This document shows positions 12,755-22,576 of a DNA stretch of 64,000 nucleotides, one piece after another; within the stretch, counting starts at the first letter, position 1, and each line of letters starts with the position of its first letter. The stretch is taken from NCBI GenBank assembly GCA_963781785.1, contig CAWAHD010000001.1, positions 2,108,001 to 2,172,000 on the forward strand. Direction: 5' to 3'. A program made the position numbers and the translations under genes. The DNA comes from CAWAHD01 sp963781785 (lineage in GTDB: Bacteria > Planctomycetota > Planctomycetia > Isosphaerales > Isosphaeraceae). The notes under the pieces were generated by a model, which saw only the letters and a list, made by a program, of their open reading frames with translations, ran no database searches and was not told the origin of the DNA.

Positions 12755-13482
12755 TCAGCCAGCCAGGCTGGCTATCAGCTCGGACAGCTCAAGATCGATC
12801 TCGGCGGGGTCGGCGACCGTGCGGCTGACCTCCTCACGCAGCACCTCGCGATAGCGAGCCGCAAGCGGTGGGCGGCCGCCTTGACGGCCCCTTCACTCAG
12901 TGAAAGGGCGTGGCCAACCTCGCGATAAGTTTCCGCACGATCGTCCCCCTCGAGCATGGGACGGAGCCGGGCGAACAGTTCGGCTCTTCCGGTTCTGGCC
13001 GCTTCGCCCTCGAGGCGCGCGAGGACGTGACCGAGGAGGTCGAGCGTCCAGCGGCGCTCGAACAGCCGCTCGGCGGTCAGCTCGTGAGCGGGCTCCCGAA
13101 CGTACCGTCCCTCGGCCCCGGGCACGTCGATGGGAATCGGCCGCCGGCCGCCGCCGCGCTTGAGTGCGCGGTCGCGGTCGCGCTGGTGGGCCAGGTAGTG
13201 GGCACATGCCGCCCGAAGGAACGAGCGAAATCGGCCCCGGCCCGGGTCTGCACAGGCCAGGTCGCTCCGCTCGAGAAGGTCGGCGAAAAATCCCTGGACA
13301 AGGTCGCCGGCATCTTCAGGGCCGAAGCCCCGGCGACGAACGAATGCGTACAGGGGATACCAGTAATCACGCGACAGCCCCTCGAGCGCGGCACGCGCCT
13401 CGGGGTCGGACGGATTGCTCGCGTGTGCGACGCGACTCCAGCACGTCGTCGGGAATCGGGCCGCCCCTGGACTCTCGAACAT
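12755..13482 (-). CDS. ECF-like sigma factor, partner of the downstream kinase; frameshift near the 3' end
   Basis: RNA polymerase sigma factor of the planctomycete ECF type: FPTTCWSRV at the start, sigma2 (YWYPLYAFVRRRGFGPEDAGDLVQGFFADLLER), RFRSFLRAACAHYLAHQRDRDRALKRGGG, and a sigma4 helix-turn-helix (AETYREVGHALSLSEGAVKAAAHRLR). One base is missing near 12862, probably G from a GGG run; restoring it gives the family-typical end RYREVLREEVSRTVADPAEIDLE and a stop at 12755 rather than the shifted tail seen in the raw frame. It is followed after 25 bases by the kinase-TPR gene and is closely similar to the sigma at 44841-45581. Confidence 0.85.
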
Positions 13483-13561
13483 GGCGCTGGCTCATCGAAA
13501 TAAGCGGCCTCTCACTGCCGGTCCACCCAGAAGTCGATCGAGCGACCGTTGGTATGAACGA

Positions 13562-13981
13562 TCATTTACCCGTCTCGCGGACGTACTTGTGGCAGTTCAC
13601 GCAGTTGATCGTCAGGCGGACATATGCAAGCGTCGCCCCGTCGATGTTCTTCTCCTTGGCCTTCTTGACCATCTCGTCGGCGACGCGCTGAAACTCGGTG
13701 GTGAAGACGAGATAGTCGGTGGCGTTGGGGATGGTCGGGACCTCCCACTCGGCGGCCTCACTGAGCCGTTTGAGCGCCTTGGCGTTCGTGGTGATCGCCT
13801 CGTAGTCCTCGCGCGTCAGGCCCTCGAGCACCTTCTTGGAATACTCAAGCTTGAGCCGCATGAATTCCGCCCGCGAGGGGGGACGCTTGGGATTCTCCTG
13901 GGCGGCCAGGGCAACCGCGGCGACCGCGATTCCGGCCACGCCGAGCACGATGCGTCTCATCGCCATCACGTTCATCGTCAT
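13562..13981 (-). CDS. Small exported cytochrome c-like protein
   Basis: 139 residues with a signal peptide (MRRIVLGVAGIAVAAVALAAQ), a helical middle (about 90 residues) and a single heme-attachment motif CVNCH at residues 127-131 near the C-terminus. That topology, an all-helical domain with CxxCH at the end, is like cytochrome c'-type proteins. Probably periplasmic; the redox partner is unknown. The ATG at 13981 is supported by AAGGAG 8 bases upstream. The gene is divergent from the leader RNA and small gene at 14.1 kb. Confidence 0.75.
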   Translation of the reverse strand: MTMNVMAMRRIVLGVAGIAVAAVALAAQENPKRPPSRAEFMRLKLEYSKKVLEGLTREDYEAITTNAKALKRLSEAAEWEVPTIPNATDYLVFTTEFQRVADEMVKKAKEKNIDGATLAYVRLTINCVNCHKYVRETGK

Positions 13982-14069
13982 CGTTGGTCTCCTTGAGGTC
14001 CTCGTCAGATTCGGCCAGAACCATCTTGCTCTTTTTGATCGCCCATGTCTATCATTCAGGTGAAGCTGA

Positions 14070-14145
14070 CTCGCTCAAGACGGGTGAGGAGGCAGTGGCT
14101 AAGGCGGCCCCAATCTGCGTCCGGCGCAGTGATGGGGTTTTTTTG
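14070..14145 (+). promoter_or_regulatory. Candidate leader RNA with intrinsic terminator, copy A
   Basis: Conserved block GCTCAAGACGGGT (14073-14085), then GGCTAAGGCGGCCCC (14097-14111), then a terminator hairpin: CCCCA pairs with TGGGG (14133-14137), inner CTGCG pairs with CGCAG, followed by seven T (14138-14144). The small gene at 14195 starts about 50 bases later. The same block order occurs at 19.3 and 37.2 kb, with a divergent version on the minus strand at 37.0 kb. I do not recognise a known riboswitch class. Confidence 0.6.
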
Positions 14146-14194
14146 TGCGCGCCGGTTGGAGAGACATCAGCCCAGAGACAGAAGGAGCCCTCCC

Positions 14195-14443
14195 ATGAAC
14201 CCCAACCCGAGTCAAGTCATCGTCACGCCCGACGACTGCCCCCAGGCCACCGTCCATGGCTTCTGCGCCCACCATCGGGTTTTTCCCGAGGTCCACGGCG
14301 GCGGCGAATCGGCTGAAGACGCCGCCGCACGGCTGGAGGAGCTGTTGTGCCGCACCCTCGACAATGCCCCGAGCGACTGGCGCCGGGAGATGATCCTGGC
14401 GGCCATTGAAGACGTCCGGGCGTTCGCCGCACGCGCCCGCTAG
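14195..14443 (+). CDS. Small Cys/His-containing protein of unknown function
   Basis: 82 residues. The N-terminal third has two Cys and several His residues (TPDDCPQATVHGFCAHHRVF), possibly a metal site; the rest is helical (EDAAARLEELLCRTLDNAPSDWRREMILAAIEDVRAFAARAR). I do not recognise the family. A strong ribosome site (AGAAGGAG) precedes the ATG, which supports it as a real gene. It is the first gene after leader RNA copy A and lies 59 bases before the Pat-like gene, so a role in the stress island is plausible but unproven. Confidence 0.6.
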   Translation: MNPNPSQVIVTPDDCPQATVHGFCAHHRVFPEVHGGGESAEDAAARLEELLCRTLDNAPSDWRREMILAAIEDVRAFAARAR

Positions 14444-14502
14444 AGGATCTGCAAACGGACCCCTCAGCCCGACTGTCGCCCATGGCGCTAGAGGAACTGG
14501 AC

Positions 14503-17246
14503 ATGAGCGATCCGACTGTTCGGTCCCGGGGCCAGGCCCCGTCGCGCCGATCCGGGCCCCGACTCCCCTTGGACGCGATCTTCGAGCCGGGCGCCGTCGC
14601 GGTGATCGGCGCGACCGAGAAAACAGGGAGCGTCGGCCGCTCGGTCCTCTGGAATCTGATCAGCAGCCCGTTCGGAGGGACCGTCTACCCCGTCAATCCG
14701 CACCGGCCCAATGTGTTGGGGGTCCGGGCCTATCCCACGGTCGCGGCGGTGCCCGAACCGGTTGACCTCGCCATCGTGGTGACTCCCGCTCCCACGGTCC
14801 CCCGCGTGATCGCCGAGTGCGTGGACGCCGGCGTCAAGGGGGCAATCATCATCTCGGCCGGGTTCAAGGAGATCGGTCCGGAGGGGGCCGCGCTCGAGCG
14901 CCAGGTGCTGGAAGCCGCGCGGCGCGGGCGGATGCGCCTGATCGGGCCCAACTGCCTGGGAGTCATGCGGCCCGGTATTGGACTGAATGCCACATTCGCC
15001 ACCCAGATCGCACGGCCGGGGGCGGTCGGCTTCCTGAGCCAGAGCGGCGCCCTGTGCACCGCGATTCTCGATTGGAGCCTGCGGGTCAATGTCGGCTTCA
15101 GCGCGTTCGTCTCGGTCGGCTCGATGCTCGACGTGGGCTGGGGCGACCTGATTGACTACCTCGGCGATGATCCCGGCACCAAGTGCATCGTCGTGTACAT
15201 GGAGTCGATCGGCGACGCGCGGTCGTTCCTGTCGGCCTCGCGCGAGGTGGCGCTTGCCAAGCCGATCATCGTGATCAAGGCGGGCCGCACCGAGGCAGCG
15301 GCCAAGGCGGCGGCGTCGCACACCGGCTCCCTGGCCGGCAGCGATGAGGTCCTGGACGCCGCGTTCCGCCGCGTCGGTGTGCTGCGCGTCAACTCGATCT
15401 CGCAGGTCTTCGACATGGCCGATGTCCTGGCCAAGCAACCCAGGCCCCGCGGCCCCAAGCTGGCCATCGTGACCAACGCAGGCGGGCCCGGCGTCTTGGC
15501 CACCGACGCCTTGATCGAGAACCACGGTGAGCTGGCCACGCTTTCGGCCCAGTCCGTCGAGGCACTCAATAGCTCGCTCCCGGCCGCCTGGAGCCACAAC
15601 AACCCGATCGACATCCTGGGTGACGCCGACGCCCAGCGGTATGCTCGCACGCTGGCGATCGCGGCCCAGGACCCTTCGATCGACGGCCTCCTCGTGATCT
15701 TGACTCCCCAGGCGATGAGCGACCCGACCGCGACGGCTCGCGAGCTTCAGGCGTACGCCAAGGTCCCCGGCAAGCCCGTGCTCGCAAGCTGGATGGGTGG
15801 CGCGGCCGTCGAGCCCGGCGAGCAGATCCTCGACCACGCGAGCATCCCCACCTTCGCTTATCCCGATGCCGCCGCGCAGATCTTCACCTTGATGTGGCGG
15901 TCGTATGACAACCTTCAGTCTCTGTACGAGACCCCGAGCCTCCCCTCCGGCGGCACCGCGGACAGCACCGCGCGCGAGGCAGCCGCGGCGATCGTCGCAG
16001 CCGCGCGGCAAGACGGGCGCACCGTTCTGACCGAGTTCGAATCGAAGCGGATCGTGGCGGCCTATGGGATCCCGACCGTGGAGACCCGCGTCGCCCTTAC
16101 CGAAGACGAGGCCGCCCTAGCCGCGCAGTCCATCGGGTTTCCGGTCGCCCTCAAGCTGCATTCCCTCACGATCACCCACAAGACCGACGTGGGCGGCGTG
16201 CAGCTCAATCTCTCCGATGCCGACGCCGTCCGCGCTGCGTATCGCGCCATCGAGAGTGCAGTTGCAAAGCGCGCCAGGCCGCGCAGTTCCAGGGGGTCAG
16301 CGTACAGCCGATGGTCACGCTCGAAGGTTATGAGCTGATCGTCGGCAGCAGCGTCGACCCCCAGTTCGGCCCGGTGCTTCTCTTCGGCGCGGGAGGCCAA
16401 CTGGTCGAAGTCCTCAAGGATCGCGCGCTGGGCCTGCCGCCCTTGAACACCACGCTGGCCCGGCGGATGATGGAGCGAACCAAGCTCTTCACCGCCCTCA
16501 AAGGGGTGCGCGGCCGCCGGCCGGTCGACCTGGCTGCGCTCGAGCAGCTTCTGGTCCGCTTCAGCCATCTGGTTGTCGAGCTGCGCGGCATCAAGGAGAT
16601 CGACATCAACCCCTTGCTCGCCTCGCCGGACCGGCTGCTGGCCCTGGACGCGCGGGTGATCGTTTATCCTCGGAACATCGACGACGCGGCGATTCCCCGG
16701 CTCGCCATCCGCCCGTATCCGACGCGGTACGTCATCCCCTGGACCGCCAGGGACGGCTCCCAGCTCATCCTCCGGCCCATCTGCCCCGAGGACGAGCCGC
16801 TCTTGGTCGCGTTCCACGCCACCCTCTCCGAGCGGACTATCGAGCTCCGCTACTTCCACGCGATGAAGCTGAGCACGCGAGTGGCCCACGAGCGCCTGAC
16901 CCGGATCTGCTTCATCGACTACGACCGGGAGATGGCCCTCGTGGCTGACTGCAAGAACGCCGTGACCGGCGATCATGAGATCCTCGGCGTGGGCCGGCTG
17001 TGCAAGATCCGGGGGACCGACGAGGCCGAGTTCTCGCTTGTGGTCAGCGACCGCTTCCAGAGGCAGGGGCTGGGTACCGAGCTCTTGAGCCGCCTCCTCC
17101 AGATTGGCCGTGACGAGAAGATCGCCCGCATCGTCGGCGTGATCCGCCCCGGCAACGGCGCGATGACGCAGATCTGCCAGGCGCTCGGCTTCCGGATGGC
17201 GCACCGCATGGACGACTCGGTGATCCAGGCCGAGATCGACCTTTGA
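14503..17246 (+). CDS. Bifunctional NDP-forming acyl-CoA synthetase / GNAT acetyltransferase (Pat-like), frameshifted
   Basis: About 914 residues. The CoA-binding and ligase parts of ADP-forming acetyl-CoA synthetase come first (FEPGAVAVIGATEKTGSVG; AASHTGSLAGSDE, with the family's phosphohistidine at about residue 273), then the ATP-grasp part (ESKRIVAAYGIPTVE; KLHSLTITHKTDVGGVQLNL; GIKEIDINPLLA), then a C-terminal GNAT domain (RFQRQGLGTELLSRLLQIGRDEK). This architecture is that of the protein lysine acetyltransferases Pat/PatZ, which control metabolic enzymes. Keeping the His suggests the ligase may be active. One base is lost near 16281; restoring it gives AKRAQAAQFQGVSVQPMVT. ATG 14503 has GAGGAA 7 bases upstream. 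ftsH follows directly. Confidence 0.85.
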
Positions 17247-17296
17247 ACGGGGCTGCGACGACGTGCCCTGTCCTCGATTTCGAAGAGGATCGCGTG

Positions 17297-19288
17297 ATGG
17301 CTGAGCGAAGAGGAGATGCCGTGAAGAATGGGCCGGAGGGACCGCGGCTGCCGGCCGTCCGCCCGCCCTTCCTCTGGTATCTTATGCTCATGCTCATCCT
17401 GCTCTGGATCTGGCAGGATGCGCTGCGTCAGGTGTCCCTCTCCACGATCCCCTACAGCGAGTTCAAGGCGCGGCTGGCACGGGGCGAGGTCTCCGAGTGC
17501 ACCGTCGAGCAGGATGAGATCACCGGCAAGGCGACACCGAAGCCCGGGGCGCCCGCGGTGCCGGGAGGCAAGGCGAAGGCCGGCACGGACGCGCCCTTTC
17601 AGTTCCGGAGCGTCCGCATCGAAGATCCCAAGCTCGTCGAGGACCTCCAGAAAGCGGGCGTCGAATACAAGGGCGTGCGCCCGGGGATCCTGTCGAATTT
17701 CCTCTGGGCCTGGCTGCTGCCAATCGCCGCCTTGACCTTGCTCTGGTGGGTGGTGACCCGCCGGATCGGGACCATGGGGGAGAGCGTCCTGGGCTTCGCC
17801 AAGAGCCGGGCGCGGCTGGTCGCCGAGAAGTCGACCGGCGTGACCTTCGATGACGTCGCTGGCTGCGACGAGGCCAAGGCCGAGGTCGTCGAGATCGTCG
17901 ACTTCCTCCGCCACGCCGAGCGGTACCAGGCGCTCGGCGCCAAGATCCCCAAGGGGATCCTGCTGCTCGGGCCGCCCGGGACGGGCAAGACCCTCCTGGC
18001 GCGCGCGGTCGCCGGCGAAGCCAAGGTCCCATTCTTCGAGCTGAGCGGCAGCGAGTTCGTCGAGATGTTCGTCGGCGTCGGGGCCGCCCGGGTCCGCGAT
18101 CTGTTCCAGCAGGCCAAGGCCCAGGCCCCCTGCCTGGTCTTCATCGACGAGCTCGACGCCATCGGCGGCCAGCGCGGCGTCCACCTGGGAACCGTCAACG
18201 ACGAGCGCGAGCAGACCCTCAACCAGTTGCTCGTCGAGATGGACGGCTTCGAGCCCAACTCGGGCGTGATCCTCCTGGCCGCGACCAACCGGCCCGAGGT
18301 GCTCGATCGCGCCTTGCTCCGCCCCGGGCGGTTCGATCGTCAGGTGATCATCGACTCGCCCGACCTCGACGGCCGCGAGGCGATCCTCAAGATCCACGTC
18401 CGCGATAAGCCCCTGGCACCCGATGTCGACCTCCACAGGGTGGCCCAGGCCACGCCAGGGTTCTCGGGAGCCGACCTGGCCAACGCCGTCAACGAAGCCG
18501 CCCTCCTGGCCGCACGACGAAGGTCGGCGACGATCACCCAGCACGACGTCGAAGACGCCGTCGAAAAGGTCGTCGCCGGCCCCGAGCGCAAGAGCCGCCG
18601 CCTGGTCGAGAAGGAGAAGCGCCGGGTCGCTTACCACGAGTGCGGCCACGCCCTGGTTTCCGCCTACTGCGAGCATGCCGACCCCGTCCACAAGATCAGC
18701 ATCGTCGCCCGCGGCCGCGCAGCGCTCGGCTACACCCTCCAGCTCCCCACCGGCGACCAGTTCCTGCTCAGTCGCTCGGATCTCATCGATCGAATCCGCG
18801 GCCTCCTGGGCGGGCGTGCCGCCGAAGAGCTCGTCTTCGGCGAGGTGACAACCGGCGCCGAAAACGACCTCGAGCACGCGACGGCACTCGCTCGTCAGAT
18901 GATCGGCCTGTACGGCATGAGCGAATCGATCGGCCTGGCACACGTCGGGCAGAAGCAGAATCCATTCCTGCCCGCGCTTCAGGATGGCACGATCCAGCGG
19001 GACTGCAGCGAGCAGACGGCCAGCGCGATCGATCAGGAAGTCAAGAAAATTTTATCCGATGCCTATGAAACGGCGAAGGCGATCCTGTCGTCGCATCGTG
19101 ATGAGCTCGAGCGCGTCGCCGAGGAGCTTCTCACGCGTGAGACCCTCGACGAGCAGACCTTCAATGCCCTTCTGGGCAGGCAGGCGCCGGCCTCCTCGAT
19201 TGCCCCGTCGCGCCCGCCGGGCCTGGTCGATCGACCACAGATTTCAGGTCATTTTCAGGATCCGCAAGAAAAATCGCCTGAGTCTTGA
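17297..19288 (+). CDS. ftsH: ATP-dependent zinc metalloprotease FtsH
   Basis: About 663 residues: a membrane helix near the N-terminus (WYLMLMLILLWIW), an extracytoplasmic domain of about 100 residues, a second helix (LLPIAALTLLWWVV), the AAA+ domain (Walker A GPPGTGKT at about residue 225, Walker B CLVFIDELDAIG, arginine-finger region ATNRPEVLDRALLRPGRFDRQ) and the peptidase domain with zinc motif HECGH at about residue 447. It degrades misfolded membrane and regulatory proteins. ATG 17297 (MAERRGD) is preferred over the TTG at 17243 because of AAGAGGA just upstream. Planctomycetes usually carry several ftsH genes; this copy sits in a stress island after the Pat-like gene. Confidence 0.95.
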   Translation: MAERRGDAVKNGPEGPRLPAVRPPFLWYLMLMLILLWIWQDALRQVSLSTIPYSEFKARLARGEVSECTVEQDEITGKATPKPGAPAVPGGKAKAGTDAPFQFRSVRIEDPKLVEDLQKAGVEYKGVRPGILSNFLWAWLLPIAALTLLWWVVTRRIGTMGESVLGFAKSRARLVAEKSTGVTFDDVAGCDEAKAEVVEIVDFLRHAERYQALGAKIPKGILLLGPPGTGKTLLARAVAGEAKVPFFELSGSEFVEMFVGVGAARVRDLFQQAKAQAPCLVFIDELDAIGGQRGVHLGTVNDEREQTLNQLLVEMDGFEPNSGVILLAATNRPEVLDRALLRPGRFDRQVIIDSPDLDGREAILKIHVRDKPLAPDVDLHRVAQATPGFSGADLANAVNEAALLAARRRSATITQHDVEDAVEKVVAGPERKSRRLVEKEKRRVAYHECGHALVSAYCEHADPVHKISIVARGRAALGYTLQLPTGDQFLLSRSDLIDRIRGLLGGRAAEELVFGEVTTGAENDLEHATALARQMIGLYGMSESIGLAHVGQKQNPFLPALQDGTIQRDCSEQTASAIDQEVKKILSDAYETAKAILSSHRDELERVAEELLTRETLDEQTFNALLGRQAPASSIAPSRPPGLVDRPQISGHFQDPQEKSPES

Positions 19289-19801
19289 CACGGGGGAGTA
19301 AGGTCAGTAGGCTGTATTTCGTAAGGCTGCTCGTGATGGGTAGCTTGACTGGCTATGGTGGCCCCGCCGTGCGAGTGTGCATGGACGGGGTTTTTTTACG
19401 CCTTGACCCGTCTGACGACCGGACGCTCGGAATCATCCGCCTCCGGATGACTCCGCCTCCGCGGTAACGACTGCCGCTCGCAAAGGTGCCCAGAGGGTTT
19501 CGTTTCCCTCGGGTTTCCTGGAGATTGCGGCATGTCCCCTTTCTTCACCAACTGCCCGGCGAGCCAACGGGACCTCCCCGGTCCGGGCGGCGATCCCGCA
19601 TCCGTGAATATTGCCCTCAGGGCCAGAGGCCCTGCGGCGGAGCTCCCCTGCGCCCCGATCAGGGGCACTCGCCGGGATCGTGCGGAATGCCGCAAACAGA
19701 CGGCCCGGGGACGGCGCCCGCCCCGCGCAAGCGGGTAACAGACCTCAGGCGGATTGTTTCACGTTTCGTGTGTGAGTCATCCAGTTGCAAAGGAGAAAGC
19801 C
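19289..19801 (+). other. Long leader region upstream of hsp20
   Basis: 513 bases without a convincing gene. It contains leader RNA copy B (19326-19397), then a block CCGCGGTAACGACTGCCGC (19459-19477) that recurs in the leader of the BON gene, and GC-rich inverted repeats around 19615-19660. An open frame from 19532 to 19738 has a composition and sequence unlike a real protein. The region probably forms the 5' untranslated leader of hsp20. Confidence 0.5.
19326..19397 (+). promoter_or_regulatory. Candidate leader RNA with intrinsic terminator, copy B
   Basis: GCTCGTGATGGGT (19329-19341), GGCTATGGTGGCCCC (19351-19365), then CCCCG pairing with CGGGG (19386-19390) and seven T (19391-19397). It is closest to copy C at 37.2 kb, sharing GGCTATGGTGGCCCCG exactly. 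It lies downstream of ftsH and upstream of hsp20, so it could be the ftsH terminator, an hsp20 leader, or both. Confidence 0.6.
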
Positions 19802-20389
19802 ATGGCAGAGCTCAAAGAAGCACCCAAGCCCAAGGCACAGAACGGTCCGGGACAGGCCAAGGACATCGCGCCCGCCACGTCGGCGACGCCCTTCCTGGCG
19901 ACCAGCCCGCTCGCGTTCATGCGCCGATTCGCTGCGGAGATGGACCGGATGTTCGACGACTTCGGTCTGGGGACGCGGATGCACATCCCCCGGTTGGTCT
20001 CTCGCGGCCACGAGCTGTTCCGGCGCGAGACCGGGCTGGTACCGGCCGACTGGTCGCCGCACGTCAACGTCATCCAGCGCGAGGGCCAGTTCGTGGTCCG
20101 CGCCGACCTGCCCGGACTGAGCAAGGACGACGTGAAGGTCGAGGTCATGGACGACATGCTCACGATCCAGGGCGAGCGCAAGCACGAGGAAAAGCAGGAG
20201 CGCGAGGGGTATTGCTACAGTGAATGCTCCTACGGCTCGTTCTACCGCGCGATCCCGCTGCCGGAGGGTGCCGACCTTGCGAAGGCCGCCGCAGACTTCC
20301 GCAACGGGGTCCTGGAAATCACCGTGCCGACCGCGCCGCCGCGTCCCGAGCAGAAGGCCCGGCGAGTCGAGGTGCGGGAAGGCAAGTAG
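19802..20389 (+). CDS. Hsp20/alpha-crystallin family small heat shock protein
   Basis: 195 residues. A long N-terminal arm (about 85 residues, FMRRFAAEMDRMFDDFG) precedes a complete alpha-crystallin domain: WSPHVNVIQREGQFVVRADLPG, DDVKVEVMDDMLTIQGER, then FRNGVLEITVP (the IxI/V-type end is replaced by a charged tail). It holds unfolding proteins in the cytoplasm without ATP. The ATG at 19802 follows AAAGGAGA, an excellent ribosome site; a longer open frame from 19754 lacks one. First gene of the plus-strand stress series running to the hydrogenase. Confidence 0.9.
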   Translation: MAELKEAPKPKAQNGPGQAKDIAPATSATPFLATSPLAFMRRFAAEMDRMFDDFGLGTRMHIPRLVSRGHELFRRETGLVPADWSPHVNVIQREGQFVVRADLPGLSKDDVKVEVMDDMLTIQGERKHEEKQEREGYCYSECSYGSFYRAIPLPEGADLAKAAADFRNGVLEITVPTAPPRPEQKARRVEVREGK

Positions 20390-20473
20390 CGTCCTCAACC
20401 TGAAGCGAACCGGGCGGCAGAGGGCCCTAGCGGCCCATGCCGCCCGGCCGATATCGGATTGAAAGAGGATACC

Positions 20474-21141
20474 ATGTTGAAACGATTCCAAAACCGTGCC
20501 GAGGCGGGACGAGAGCTCGCCCTCAAGCTGGCCGAGTACGCCGGGAGACCGGACGTGCTGGTGCTGGCCCTGCCGCGCGGCGGCGTCCCCGTGGGCTATG
20601 AAGTCGCCCGGGCTCTCGGCGCGCCGCTCGATGTTTTCGTTGTCCGCAAGCTGGGCGTGCCGGGCGCGAAGAGCTGGCCATGGGCGCCGTCGCCTCGGGC
20701 GGCGCCTGGGTGCTCAACGACGACGTGGTCCGCCCGCTGAGAATTCCCGCCGATTCGATCCGCGCCGTCGCCGCGCGGGAGCTCAAGGAGCTCGCGCGCC
20801 GCGAGCAGCTCTATCGCGACGATCGCCCGGCGCCCGAGGTGCGCGGCCGCACCGTGATCCTGGTGGATGACGGGCTGGCGACCGGGTCGACGATGCGGGC
20901 CGCCGTCGCCGCCCTCCGCCGGCTGGAGCCCGACCGGATCGTCGTCGCCGTGCCCACCGCGGCGCCTTCGACCTGCGCTGAGCTTGGCCGGGAAGCCGAC
21001 GAGTGCGTCGCGTGCATCACGCCCGACCCGTTCTACGCCGTTGGAGTCTGGTACGAGGATTTCTCCCAGACCAGCGACGACGAGGTCCGTGAACTCCTGG
21101 AGCGCGCCGGCCTCCCGATGACGGCCGCAGCCGGAGAATGA
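20474..21141 (+). CDS. Phosphoribosyltransferase-family protein, frameshifted
   Basis: About 222 residues of the PRTase type I fold: N-terminal RAEAGRELALKLAEYAGRPDVLVLALPRGGVPVGYEVARAL, and the PRPP loop VILVDDGLATGSTMRAAVAAL. Such proteins are found with Hsp20, universal stress and erythromycin-esterase proteins in stress loci (compare Rv2030c and Rv0571c of M. tuberculosis, where PRTase is fused to those partners). The substrate is unknown. One base is missing near 20666; restoring it joins RKLGVPG to REELAMGAVASGG. ATG 20474 follows AAGAGGA. It ends 15 bases before the esterase-like gene. Confidence 0.85.
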
Positions 21142-21156
21142 TGAGGAGCACCCGCC

Positions 21157-22516
21157 ATGAACGCCGAGACCGCAGTCGACCTGTCGGACGATCTTTTGAT
21201 CAAGGGCATTCGTAAGGCGGCCCGCCCTTTGCGGGGCGCTGCCGACGACCATGACTCCCTTCTGCAACTGGTGGGCGATGCCCGCTTCGTGTTGATCGGG
21301 GAGGCCTCGCACGGCACGCACGAGTTCTACCGGGAGCGCGCCCAGATCACCAAGCGGCTGATCCGCGAGCTGGGGTTCACGGCGGTGGCCGTCGAGGCCG
21401 ACTGGCCGGACGCCTACCGCGTCAATCGCTACGCCCGCGGCGGCGGCGACGACGCCGACGCGACCGACGCGCTCGCCGGATTCCGCCGGTTCCCCGCCTG
21501 GATGTGGCGCAATGCCGACGTCCTCGACTTCATCGGCTGGCTCCGCGCCCACAACGACGAGACCGGCCCGGGACGACCGAAGGTCGGCTTCTACGGCCTT
21601 GACCTGTACAGCCTGCACGCTTCGATGGCGGCCGTGATCGCTTACCTCGAAAAGGTCGACCCTGACGCGGCAAACCGCGCCCGGCGCCGCTACGCTTGCT
21701 TCGACTTCTATGGCGATGACCCGCAAACGTACGGCTTTGCCACCACGCTCGAACTGGGCCACACCTGCGAGAACGAGGTGGTCACCCAGCTCGTCGACCT
21801 CCGACGCTCCGCTGCCGAGTACGCCCTGCGCGACGGCCGGATCGCCGAGGACGACTACTTTTACGCCGAGCAGAACGCCGCGGCTGGTCAAGGACGCCGA
21901 GCAATACTACCGCACGATGTACCGGGGCGAAGTGTCCTCGTGGAACCTGCGCGACCGGCACATGGCCGAGACGCTCGAGGGACTGGTCGACTACCTGGGC
22001 CAGAGCGGCGGCGCCACCAAGGTTGTGGTGTGGGCGCACAACTCCCACCTGGGCGACGCGCGTGCTACCCAGATGGGGGCCCGCGGTGAGTGGAACGTCG
22101 GCCAGCTCGTGCGCGAGCGCCACGGCAAGAGTGCGATCTCGGTCGGGTTCACCACGTACGACGGCACGGTGACCGCCGCGTCGAACTGGGACGCACCCGC
22201 CGAGCGGAAACGCGTGCGGCCGGCTCTCTTGGGCAGCTACGAGGCGCTCTTCCACACAGCCGGCCCGCCCCGGTTCCTCTTGTGCCTGCGCGGCGACGAC
22301 CGGCTGGCAGGCCTGCACGAGCCGCGGTTGGAGCGGGCCATCGGCGTGATCTACCGGCCCGAGACCGAACGAGCCAGCCACTACTTCCGCGCGAGCCTGC
22401 CATCCCAGTTCGACGCCGTGCTCCACTTCGACCGGACGCGGGCCGTCGAGCCTCTGGAGCGCACCGGCCAGTGGGAGGCGGGCGAGGTTCCCGAGACGTT
22501 CCCGACGGGGATTTGA
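21157..22516 (+). CDS. Erythromycin esterase-like protein, frameshifted
   Basis: About 453 residues of the erythromycin esterase homologue family (PF05139-type): FVLIGEASHGTHEFYRERAQITKRLI, VAVEADWPDAYRVNRY, GFYGLDLYSL, RDRHMAETLEGLVDYL and VVWAHNSHLGDARATQMG are the conserved blocks with the His and Glu residues thought to form the active site. In stress loci the physiological substrate is unknown; macrolide hydrolysis is not implied. The frame changes near 21887, where EQNA should run into RLVKDAEQYYR; an extra G (or loss of two bases) explains it. It is 15 bases after the PRTase gene. Confidence 0.85.
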
Positions 22517-22576
22517 ACCGGGATGGTGTATCGGTATGCGAGGGCCGTGGCCCCAGAGAATGAAAGGAGATCGGAC

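Noticed and set aside
19532..19738. Possible small gene upstream of hsp20
   Set aside because: Composition and sequence are unlike a protein, it lies in a structured leader, and no ribosome site of note precedes it.
21157..22516. Macrolide resistance gene
   Set aside because: The family resemblance is to erythromycin esterase homologues found in stress loci; nothing shows macrolide hydrolysis.
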